Assembly (NCBI GenBank): GCA_027858865.1
Contig: JAQIBW010000286.1
Span: 1 to 18,876, forward strand
Origin: Sulfurimonas sp.
GTDB lineage: Bacteria; Campylobacterota; Campylobacteria; Campylobacterales; Sulfurimonadaceae
DNA length: 18,876 bases
Direction: 5' to 3'
A program made the position numbers and the translations under genes. Shown in pieces: positions 1 through 5,793 of this stretch. The notes beneath the pieces are model-generated. The model made no database searches. It was not told the DNA's origin and was given only the letters and a program-made list of their open reading frames with translations. Within the stretch, counting starts at the first letter, position 1. Every line of letters starts with the position of its first letter.

Positions 1-601
1 TTAAATCTTTTAAGAGTAGATGCTGATAAAATCTTGAAAAACCACGATTCATTTGATCGGAGCAGATATCTAATTGCATTGGTGCCGAGACCGATACAGC
101 CGCAGTAATAGGAGATGAATCTGAGAGTTCTCCTAAGAGTTTTAGTAGAACATTGCCTCCCAAAGAGTATCCGATAGCAAAGATTTTAGAGTCGATATAT
201 TTTTTCTGTAAAGTATCTAAAAATTCCATAGCATCATCAGTTTTACCACTATGGTAGGAGTTTGGTTTTTTGTTCATAACGCCTGAAGAACTTCGAAAGT
301 GTACAACTACACTATCATACTTGTTTACATCTAGCTCACGCATCATTCCTAATATATATGGAGATTTGTAAGAACCTGTCAGACCATGAAAAAGTAAAAC
401 AATGGGTCTGTTATTGTTAGCGGCTCTTTTGTTATACCAGTAACACTCTATAAAATCTCCATCATTAAGTTCGAATCTTTCTATATCAAAATCGTGAGAT
501 GGAATTTTTCTACCCCAAGGGCACCTAGTAAACACAGATGAATACAGAGTTTGGACATGTCTGTTTTTTAGTAAAAAAGTAGGTGTGAATAAGTTGCTCA
601 T
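1..601 (-). CDS. YheT/EMB8-type alpha/beta hydrolase, C-terminus cut by window edge
   Basis: Reading the minus strand from an ATG at 601-599 gives 200 uninterrupted residues that run off the left edge, so about a third of a typical 320-residue family member is missing. The N-terminus has the NRHVQT block typical of the YheT family. Then come an oxyanion-hole motif HGLTG (residues 72-76), HFRSSSG (101-107), HSGKTDD (117-123) and the nucleophile elbow GYSLGGN with Ser146. The catalytic Asp and His would lie in the missing part. No signal peptide is seen, so the enzyme is probably cytoplasmic; substrates of this family are poorly defined (ester or lipid hydrolysis). The gene is divergent from nrdB across 92 bp. 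No strong Shine-Dalgarno precedes the ATG, so the start is likely but not certain. Confidence 0.85.
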   Translation of the reverse strand, partial: MSNLFTPTFLLKNRHVQTLYSSVFTRCPWGRKIPSHDFDIERFELNDGDFIECYWYNKRAANNNRPIVLLFHGLTGSYKSPYILGMMRELDVNKYDSVVVHFRSSSGVMNKKPNSYHSGKTDDAMEFLDTLQKKYIDSKIFAIGYSLGGNVLLKLLGELSDSSPITAAVSVSAPMQLDICSDQMNRGFSRFYQHLLLKDL

Positions 602-653
602 ACTGAAATAATATCTAAGTTCTTCAAAATTTATGAAAACAAAATAATGAGAT

Positions 654-669
654 GGTTATAATGATAACC
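654..669. promoter_or_regulatory. nrdB promoter -10 within a perfect inverted repeat
   Basis: TATAAT at 657-662 is a consensus -10 box 31 bases before the nrdB ATG. It lies inside a perfect dyad, GGTTAT (654-659), four bases, ATAACC (664-669). A protein bound there would cover the -10 and the likely transcription start. The sequence does not resemble the usual NrdR box, so any operator role is inference. No -35 hexamer is evident, as is common in Campylobacterota. Confidence 0.45.
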
Positions 670-693
670 TTATAAAAAAATGGATGGTCCTTA

Positions 694-1716
694 ATGAAAA
701 GAAAAAATATATATAATCCAAACTCAACAGAAGATGTAAATGACAGAAAAGTATTTGGTGGAGACCCAACAGGTATTTTTGAATTAAATAACATCAAATA
801 TCAGTGGGCATATAATCTTTGGGAGATAATGCTAAATAACACTTGGTTTCCAAAAGAAGTTGATATGACTCGTGATGTAAACGACTATAAAAATCTGACT
901 GATAATGAGAAAACAGCTTATGACAAAGCACTTGCACAGTTAATCTTTATGGACTCACTTCAAACAAATAACCTGATAGACAATGTAAACCCTTATGTGA
1001 CTTCTCCCGAGATTAATCTTATACTAGTTCGTCAATCATTTGAAGAAGCTCTTCACTCACAATCTTATGCCGTTATGGTTGACAGCATCTCGACAAACTC
1101 TGAAGAGATTTATGAACTTTGGCGTCGCGATATGATGCTAAAGGGTAAAAATGATGCAATCGCTGCTGTTTATCAAGAGTTAGCTGCTAATCCAACTGAG
1201 CATAACTTTGTAAAAGCATGTTTTGCAAACCAAATTTTAGAAGGCATCTACTTCTACAGCGGTTTTACTTACATCTATACTCTTGCGCGTTCAGGTAAGA
1301 TGCTAGGAAGTGCACAGATGATTCGTTTCATCCAAAGAGATGAAGTTACTCACCTTGTACTTTTTCAAAATCTTATTAATACTCTTAGAAAAGAGAGGCC
1401 GGACCTTTTTACAGATAAGTTAAAAGAAGAAGTTATAGCGATGTTTAAAGAGGCTGTAAAACTAGAAGCTGAATGGGGAAAATACATTACTCAAGGTCAG
1501 ATTCTTGGACTTACTGATGATATTGTTGAGCAATACATCAAATATCTAGCCGATGATAGACTTAACTCTGTTGGATTTGATAAACTTTATAACGTTGAAA
1601 ATCCAATCAAATGGGTTGATGATTTCGCGAAGTTTAACGACCAAAAAACTAACTTCTTTGAAGGAACTGTAACTAACTACTCAAAAGGTAGCCTTAGTTT
1701 CGATGACGACTTCTAG
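694..1716 (+). CDS. nrdB: Class I ribonucleotide reductase, beta (small) subunit
   Basis: This is the R2 subunit, which holds the diiron centre and the tyrosyl radical that NrdA uses to reduce ribonucleoside diphosphates in the cytoplasm. By alignment to E. coli NrdB from memory, all metal ligands are visible: Asp87 (FMDSLQ), Glu118 and His121 (EEALHSQSY), Glu183 (LEGIYFYSGF), and Glu217 and His220 (RDEVTHL). Tyr125 is four residues after His121, as for the E. coli radical tyrosine, so this looks like a normal tyrosyl-radical enzyme and not a class Ic protein. Length (340 aa) is normal. The acidic, aromatic C-terminal tail (LSFDDDF) fits the peptide that docks on NrdA, which is not in the window. 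The gene appears monocistronic, with its own -10 box and a convergent neighbour. The Shine-Dalgarno before the ATG is weak. Confidence 0.97.
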   Translation: MKRKNIYNPNSTEDVNDRKVFGGDPTGIFELNNIKYQWAYNLWEIMLNNTWFPKEVDMTRDVNDYKNLTDNEKTAYDKALAQLIFMDSLQTNNLIDNVNPYVTSPEINLILVRQSFEEALHSQSYAVMVDSISTNSEEIYELWRRDMMLKGKNDAIAAVYQELAANPTEHNFVKACFANQILEGIYFYSGFTYIYTLARSGKMLGSAQMIRFIQRDEVTHLVLFQNLINTLRKERPDLFTDKLKEEVIAMFKEAVKLEAEWGKYITQGQILGLTDDIVEQYIKYLADDRLNSVGFDKLYNVENPIKWVDDFAKFNDQKTNFFEGTVTNYSKGSLSFDDDF

Positions 1717-1724
1717 TCGTTTTT
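1706..1724 (+). terminator. Possible short intrinsic terminator of nrdB at shared stop codons
   Basis: ACGAC (1706-1710), loop TTCTA, GTCGT (1716-1720), then a T run to 1724. A wider imperfect dyad pairs GATGAC (1702-1707) with GTCATC (1726-1731). The stem is only 5 bp, so termination efficiency is doubtful. The loop and stem contain the stop codons of both convergent genes. Confidence 0.35.
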
Positions 1725-2396
1725 AGTCATCTCATCCTTAAGTGCTTTAAATAGTACTTTATGGGTGTAGCGACTAAAAATATACTTTTTTGCATTAAAA
1801 AGTGTATCTAGCATAATCTTCCACAGTGTTGAAAAGTTTTCATCACTTCTCACACTACACAACTGACCCTGTATTTGATGCTCAAGTTCCGATAGAGCTT
1901 TTGCGTGATATACATACTGTTTAATGATACTACACTCAATACCAACTTCTTGAAACTTTTCTACAAGTCTAATAATACCTGCTTCTTTATCTGTAAAATC
2001 TTCACTGCCTAATGGCATAAGTATGCCCTCATCTAAGAGCTGCTCCAAGAGTTTATCTTCAAAGCCATAATGCTCTAGAAACTCCTCTTTTGTGTAGTGT
2101 TTCGTACCCGCTGAAATATCACTAAGAGTCTGCATCAGAGGAGCAAGCATTGAAAATGAACTAGATAGAGACTGGTTTTTGTGTTGTAAAGCTGTTTTTA
2201 TCTGCTCGTTTGAACTGCCCATCTCTTGCTTCATATATTTTATGTATTTTATTAATTCTATATGTTCTTCATTATAGCGGTGAACATTAGACTTTAGTTT
2301 TTTAGCTTCTGGCAGCAGACCTTCTCTTATGTAGTACAAAATGGTAGATTTTGGTACATCTGTATGGGCTACTAATTCTGATATTTTATATTCCAA
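1713..2396 (-). CDS. MerR-family transcriptional regulator with duplicated MerR-like domain
   Basis: The N-terminus is a clear MerR winged helix-turn-helix: ISELVAHTDVPKST, then YYIREGLLPE (21-30), then the wing and HRYNEEHIELI (39-49). The usual MerR dimerisation helix is not obvious. Residues 104-166 instead look like a diverged second copy of the same fold (LLDEGILMP matches IREGLLPE, and FTDKEAGIIRLVEKFQEVG matches YNEEHIELIKYIKYMKQEMG). No cysteine pattern for metal sensing is seen. The start is a TTG at 2396: AGGA lies 6 bases upstream and an in-frame TAG sits just before it at 2402-2400. The gene is divergent from the AhpD-like/DsrE-like pair, its likely target. Its stop shares CTAG with the nrdB stop. 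Confidence 0.85.
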   Translation of the reverse strand: MEYKISELVAHTDVPKSTILYYIREGLLPEAKKLKSNVHRYNEEHIELIKYIKYMKQEMGSSNEQIKTALQHKNQSLSSSFSMLAPLMQTLSDISAGTKHYTKEEFLEHYGFEDKLLEQLLDEGILMPLGSEDFTDKEAGIIRLVEKFQEVGIECSIIKQYVYHAKALSELEHQIQGQLCSVRSDENFSTLWKIMLDTLFNAKKYIFSRYTHKVLFKALKDEMTKND

Positions 2397-2424
2397 TCGC
2401 TATCCTATTAATATTGATATAAGA

Positions 2425-2430
2425 ATTATA
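2425..2430 (-). promoter_or_regulatory. Candidate -10 box for the MerR-family gene
   Basis: The minus strand reads TATAAT from 2430 to 2425. This would place the transcription start near 2418, with a leader of about 22 bases carrying the AGGA ribosome site. The dyad at 2443-2467 lies immediately upstream, over the -35 region, which suggests autoregulation. Confidence 0.4.
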
Positions 2431-2442
2431 CCTTATAATTTG

Positions 2443-2467
2443 AAACGTTAAGTTTTACTTAACGTTT
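2443..2467. promoter_or_regulatory. Perfect 11-bp dyad, likely operator of the divergent MerR-family regulator
   Basis: AAACGTTAAGT (2443-2453), TTT, ACTTAACGTTT (2457-2467): both arms match perfectly. It lies between the outward-facing -10 boxes at 2425-2430 (minus) and 2475-2480 (plus), in the only non-coding stretch between the regulator and the 2505 gene. The symmetric GTTAAG/CTTAAC core suits a dimeric MerR protein. Its centre is about 20 bp from the plus -10, so it covers the -35 position and does not occupy a classic stretched 19-bp MerR spacer. Repression is therefore as likely as activation. That this regulator binds it is inference from position. Confidence 0.65.
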
Positions 2468-2474
2468 TTAGCAA

Positions 2475-2480
2475 TATAAT
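2475..2480 (+). promoter_or_regulatory. Candidate -10 box for the AhpD-like/DsrE-like operon
   Basis: TATAAT lies 25 bases before the ATG at 2505 and gives a short leader with the AAGGGA ribosome site (from 2494). Another TATAAT at 2434-2439 faces the same way but would start transcription inside the dyad, so it is less likely. Confidence 0.5.
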
Positions 2481-2504
2481 TATGTTTTATAAAAAGGGAA
2501 GACC

Positions 2505-3035
2505 ATGGCACATATAAAATTACCTGAGTTTGAAGAAATGAGTCCAGCGATTCAGGATAAGGCGAGACCTATTTTAGAAAAGACAGGGAAGCTTGGCGAG
2601 ATATTTAAACTTTTAGCGATTGATGAGAAAGTATATTTTGCAACTGATGGGATGATTCAAAAATTTTTACTTGATGAGACTACTTTGTCTTATGATACTA
2701 AAGAATCTATAGCACTTCTAATCTCTATAGAGAACGGCTGTAAGATGTGTATAGATGTGCATAAGAGCATCGCTAAGATGCTTGGCCTAACAGATGAGAG
2801 AATAGAAGAGGTTCTTCAAGGGGTAGATGCTATTAGTACAAGTGATGCGGAAAAAGCACTTTTAAATTTCTGTATCAGAGCTTCTAAGAAAGATAACTAT
2901 AAAGTTTTAAAAGAAGAGATAGATGCACTTAAAGATATGGGTTACAGTGATGTTCAGATAATCGAAGCTGTAGCTATTACAGGTTATTTTAACTACATAA
3001 ATACTCTCTCAAACGTTTTTGCACTAGGTGAGTAA
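2505..3035 (+). CDS. Carboxymuconolactone decarboxylase / AhpD-like protein
   Basis: An all-helical protein of 176 aa with the AhpD active-site signature: Glu76, Cys79-x-x-Cys82 and His86 (IENGCKMCIDVH). In AhpD this site is a redox-active disulfide that reduces peroxides through a peroxiredoxin partner; many family members have unknown substrates. The rest of the core is also recognisable (AKMLGLTDERIEEVL and the helix IIEAVAITGYFNYINTLSNVF). No signal peptide, so cytoplasmic. AAGGGA precedes the ATG at good spacing. The stop TAA shares its last base with the ATG of the DsrE-like gene, so the two are probably translationally coupled. Control by the divergent MerR-family regulator through the dyad at 2443-2467 is likely. 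A redox or thiol role fits motif and context but is not proven. Confidence 0.88.
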   Translation: MAHIKLPEFEEMSPAIQDKARPILEKTGKLGEIFKLLAIDEKVYFATDGMIQKFLLDETTLSYDTKESIALLISIENGCKMCIDVHKSIAKMLGLTDERIEEVLQGVDAISTSDAEKALLNFCIRASKKDNYKVLKEEIDALKDMGYSDVQIIEAVAITGYFNYINTLSNVFALGE

Positions 3036-3481
3036 TGAAGTATCTTTTCATACTGTTTTTTATTCTTTTTGGAACTCTTGATGCTAAAGAGTACAAAGCT
3101 GTATTTGACTGTAGTTCAGGAGATGCGCGCTATATAAAAACTCGTATGTGGTTGATTGGTCAGACTATGACTATGATAGAAAAACGTGGAGACAAGGCAA
3201 CCTTTGCCATCACTCTTCATGGCTCTTGTGTTCCTATGGTCTCAAAAACTTACGAAGATATTGTTGATGATACTGATATGCCAGACATTCAAAAAGCACA
3301 GGATTATCTTATACATCTAGCAAAAAAAAGAGATGTGAAAGTTGTAGCTTGCGCAATGAGTTTAAAATCCAAGGCTATAGAGAAAGAAGATGTTCTTGAT
3401 TTTGTTAAAATTTCACCAAACAGCTTTATTGATACAATCGGCTATCAAAATGATGGCTACGCACTAATGACATTTAAATAA
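3035..3481 (+). CDS. Exported DsrE/DsrF-like protein
   Basis: A 148-aa protein with a short hydrophobic signal peptide (about residues 1-17, cut near LDA-KE), so probably periplasmic. The mature part looks like a single DsrE/DsrF-like alpha/beta domain: YKAVFDCSSGDARYI at the start, a helix, ATFAITLHGSCVPMV in the middle, and VKVVACAMSLKSKAI near the end. It has three cysteines, C26, C65 and C106. The last is in the strand-end position where DsrE-type proteins often carry their functional cysteine. Members of the superfamily handle persulfide sulfur in sulfur-oxidising bacteria. Overlaps the AhpD-like stop by one base. DsrE assignment comes from pattern recognition and is moderately sure; the substrate is unknown. 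Confidence 0.65.
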   Translation: MKYLFILFFILFGTLDAKEYKAVFDCSSGDARYIKTRMWLIGQTMTMIEKRGDKATFAITLHGSCVPMVSKTYEDIVDDTDMPDIQKAQDYLIHLAKKRDVKVVACAMSLKSKAIEKEDVLDFVKISPNSFIDTIGYQNDGYALMTFK

Positions 3482-3504
3482 ATTTTTTATAAAGAAGGGT
3501 AAAG

Positions 3505-4308
3505 ATGGTAAAAGAGATTACAAAATATCCAATAACACCAAGTTTAGAATTTGCTGCTAACGTTAGGTCTTTTAATAATGAGTTATACACACTGCTTCAA
3601 GACTTAAAAGATACCATAGAAGCGAATGACTTAGATGCACTGGCTGCATTTCAGATAGGATCACCTCTTTGCGTAATCGTTGCTAAACAAGATGGAGAGT
3701 TTTTAGAATTTATAAATCCAAGAGTTTTAAAAAGAGAAGGCAGCGTTAAACCTATTGAAACTACTGCTTACTTTCCCGGCAAGAGTGCTAAGACAAAGAG
3801 GTATGAGAAGATTACTTTAATGTATGAAGATAGAGAAGGCAAGCAAAAATTTTTAGAAGCTGATGGAGAGTTCGCGATAACTCTTCAAAGAAAAGTAGAC
3901 TATACATTTGGCTCTCATTTTAGATTTAGACTAGACCCTGAGGAGCAAAAACTCTTTGACTCAAAGCTGGAGTTTGGTACAGATGCTATCACTAAAAATG
4001 ACTGTCCAACAGTCTTTAAAAGAGATAGAATTCTTCAAGTTTTTAAGTTCTTATTTGTATTTGGACTTCTTGGAGTTGTAGCAGGCTTTTTTATGGACGG
4101 GAAAAACTTAGCAACTTTAGTAACTGCTGAGAACTACATTGTGGCATCTATGCTTGGTCTTGTTGTTATCTATTTCTTTTATGCTCAATATGAAGGTAGA
4201 CAGTATAAACACTGTACCTCCTGTCAGATAGGAAATATTATAGGGACCTGTATAATCTCGCTAATAAAACTATTGGCACTATTTTTAGCAAGCTACTTTC
4301 TACTTTAA
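3505..4308 (+). CDS. Membrane protein with inactivated peptide-deformylase-like domain
   Basis: Residues 1-140 align in order with the three motifs of peptide deformylase. ALAAFQIG (45-52) matches GLAANQIG. ETTAYFPG (85-92) matches EGCLSVPG, with Thr87 in place of the metal-binding Cys. QRKVDYTFG (128-136) matches QHEMDHLNG, with Arg129, Lys130 and Tyr133 in place of His, Glu and His. FINPRVL and EADGEFAITLQ also fit. Cys, both His and the catalytic Glu are therefore lost, so deformylase activity is not expected. A linker leads to three hydrophobic segments (about 179-197, 211-228 and 244-266), with a CxxC at 237-240 (HCTSCQIG) between the last two. True deformylases are about 170 aa and soluble. 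AGAAGGGT precedes the ATG. Homology-based pipelines could mislabel it as def. Its actual role is unknown. Confidence 0.75.
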   Translation: MVKEITKYPITPSLEFAANVRSFNNELYTLLQDLKDTIEANDLDALAAFQIGSPLCVIVAKQDGEFLEFINPRVLKREGSVKPIETTAYFPGKSAKTKRYEKITLMYEDREGKQKFLEADGEFAITLQRKVDYTFGSHFRFRLDPEEQKLFDSKLEFGTDAITKNDCPTVFKRDRILQVFKFLFVFGLLGVVAGFFMDGKNLATLVTAENYIVASMLGLVVIYFFYAQYEGRQYKHCTSCQIGNIIGTCIISLIKLLALFLASYFLL

Positions 4309-4310
4309 GA

Positions 4311-4316
4311 TATAAT
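4311..4316 (+). promoter_or_regulatory. Candidate -10 box for the carbon-nitrogen hydrolase/pcm operon
   Basis: TATAAT begins 2 bases after the preceding stop codon. It would start transcription near 4323, leaving a leader of under 30 bases that contains TTTGGAG (4334-4340), the only good ribosome site here. Confidence 0.45.
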
Positions 4317-4334
4317 TGTAATCTAAATTTATTT

Positions 4335-5108
4335 TTGGAGAACATTATTAACTTTGATAATACAAATAACGAGAGTGAGTATAAACTATGCTCACTCCTT
4401 TTTGATACTGTAACCCCTGACTATAACACTAACCTGCAAACACTTTTAAGCCTTGTAAACCAAGCATCCGATAAATCTTTAATAGTAGCACCGGAAGTTT
4501 GTCTTACCGGTTATGACTATGATAATTTTGAAGCAGTTCTAGATTTTGCATCTGTAGCTAATGAAGCTATAAAAAAAGCATCACGCAATAAGATAATTAT
4601 TTTGACAATTATTGAAAGAAGAGATGGTGAAATATTTAACTTTGCCAAGATTTTTCATAACGGCGGAGTAGTTTATGAAAGAGCAAAAGCGAGACTCTTC
4701 CGTTTTGGCGATGAGCATAAATATATGAGTGAAGGCGCAGATGAACCTATAGAGATAGTAGAAGTCGATGGCATAAAGATAGGTGTCCTTATTTGCTTTG
4801 AACTTCGTTTTAAAGAGTTATGGCAAAAACTAGAAGGTGCTGATGTTATTGCCGTTCCATCATGGTGGGGAGTTTTAAGAACTGAGCACTTTGAAGTTCT
4901 TACACAAACATTAGCCATCCTCAACCAGTGTTTTGTGGTTGCAAGCGATTCTTTAAATGCTGAGTGTACAAAAATGAGTGGAATTATCACGCCTCACGGA
5001 AAAGTACAAAGAAACGGGAATAAGCCTTGCTTAGAGGTAGAATATAGCAAAAAAGAAATAGACGTTATGAGAAAATATATGAATGTGGGAATAACTTGGA
5101 CAGAATAA
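4335..5108 (+). CDS. Carbon-nitrogen hydrolase (nitrilase superfamily)
   Basis: The protein has the Glu-Lys-Cys triad of the amidase/nitrilase fold: Glu54 in APEVCLTGYDYDNF, Lys118 in ERAKARLF, and Cys154 in GVLICFELRF. It should hydrolyse an amide or nitrile; the substrate cannot be read from sequence. There is no signal peptide and the length (about 255 aa) is normal. The start is uncertain. A TTG at 4335 is the first usual start codon, but it sits inside the ribosome site TTTGGAG and has none upstream. GGAG (4337-4340) instead points to the ATT at 4347 (6-base spacing) or 4344. No in-frame ATG lies near the N-terminus. The gene overlaps pcm by 13 bases, so the two are an operon. Confidence 0.87.
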   Translation: MENIINFDNTNNESEYKLCSLLFDTVTPDYNTNLQTLLSLVNQASDKSLIVAPEVCLTGYDYDNFEAVLDFASVANEAIKKASRNKIIILTIIERRDGEIFNFAKIFHNGGVVYERAKARLFRFGDEHKYMSEGADEPIEIVEVDGIKIGVLICFELRFKELWQKLEGADVIAVPSWWGVLRTEHFEVLTQTLAILNQCFVVASDSLNAECTKMSGIITPHGKVQRNGNKPCLEVEYSKKEIDVMRKYMNVGITWTE

Positions 5109-5734
5109 CAGCAACAAAAACAGCAAGACTGGCAAACGAGTGTCATCAAAAATTTAGCCTTAACGATGAAGTAAAACAGGCCATAGCTAACACAAACAGA
5201 GAAAAGTTTGTACCAATAGGTTTTAAACATAATGCTTACAAAATGGATGCTCTTCCTATGGGTTCAGCTCAATGGATAAGCTCTCCTCTTACGGTTGCAA
5301 AGATGACTCAGTATTTAGAACCAAAAGGTGCAGATAGAGTTTTAGAAGTCGGTTGTGGTAGTGGTTATCAAGCAGCAGTTCTTTCGCATCTCTTTCGTGG
5401 AGTTTTTACCATAGAACGCATCGAGTCTTTGATGCTAGAGGCGAAATCACGTTTTAGAGCGTTAAAGATAAATAATATTCACACAAGAACTGATGATGGG
5501 CAAAATGGCTGGATACAGTATGCCCCATACGATAGAATTTTATTCTCAGCATCTACAAAAAAAGTTCCTCAAAAACTTTTCGATCAACTTGCAGACGGTG
5601 GTATTCTTGTTGCACCAATGGAAGTTGCTAACAAACAAATCATCACAAGTTTTAAAAAAACAGGAACATCAATCCAAGCAACTGAGCTTGAAGAGTGTGA
5701 TTTTGTACCAGTATTAGATGGAGTGCAAAAGTAA
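5096..5734 (+). CDS. pcm: Protein-L-isoaspartate O-methyltransferase
   Basis: This SAM-dependent enzyme methylates L-isoaspartyl residues in damaged proteins, starting their repair. The 212-aa protein shows the family pattern: REKFVP (35-40), the substrate-binding stretch PMGSAQWISSP (54-64, matching the usual GQTISxP), SAM motif I VLEVGCGSG (82-90), YDRILFSAS, LADGGILVAP and the C-terminal FVPVLDG. The start is a TTG at 5096, chosen because GGGA lies 5 bases upstream and the family N-terminus begins about here. It overlaps the carbon-nitrogen hydrolase by 13 bases, which implies co-translation. From memory, pcm and nrdB are close neighbours in Helicobacter; here they are 3.4 kb apart. Confidence 0.93.
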   Translation: MDRITATKTARLANECHQKFSLNDEVKQAIANTNREKFVPIGFKHNAYKMDALPMGSAQWISSPLTVAKMTQYLEPKGADRVLEVGCGSGYQAAVLSHLFRGVFTIERIESLMLEAKSRFRALKINNIHTRTDDGQNGWIQYAPYDRILFSASTKKVPQKLFDQLADGGILVAPMEVANKQIITSFKKTGTSIQATELEECDFVPVLDGVQK

Positions 5735-5793
5735 TAAGCTGTACCCCTTAGCATTAAGATATTTATTATTATTTATTAGTTAAAATTAACTGT

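Noticed and set aside
3505..4308. Simple call of peptide deformylase (def) for this gene
   Set aside because: Motif order fits, but all metal ligands and the catalytic Glu are missing and a membrane domain is attached.
4673..5230. Two minus-strand open frames (4673-4990 and 4994-5230) opposite the carbon-nitrogen hydrolase and pcm
   Set aside because: They lie antisense to well-supported genes with intact catalytic motifs, have no ribosome site or family resemblance, and are shadow frames.
5493..5717. 74-codon plus-strand frame inside pcm
   Set aside because: Shifted frame within a conserved methyltransferase; composition is that of a frame shadow.
5778..5791. AGTTAA-AA-TTAACT just before the ATG at 5794 as an operator
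   Set aside because: Six-bp AT-rich arms are frequent by chance in this DNA and no second copy was found by eye in the window.
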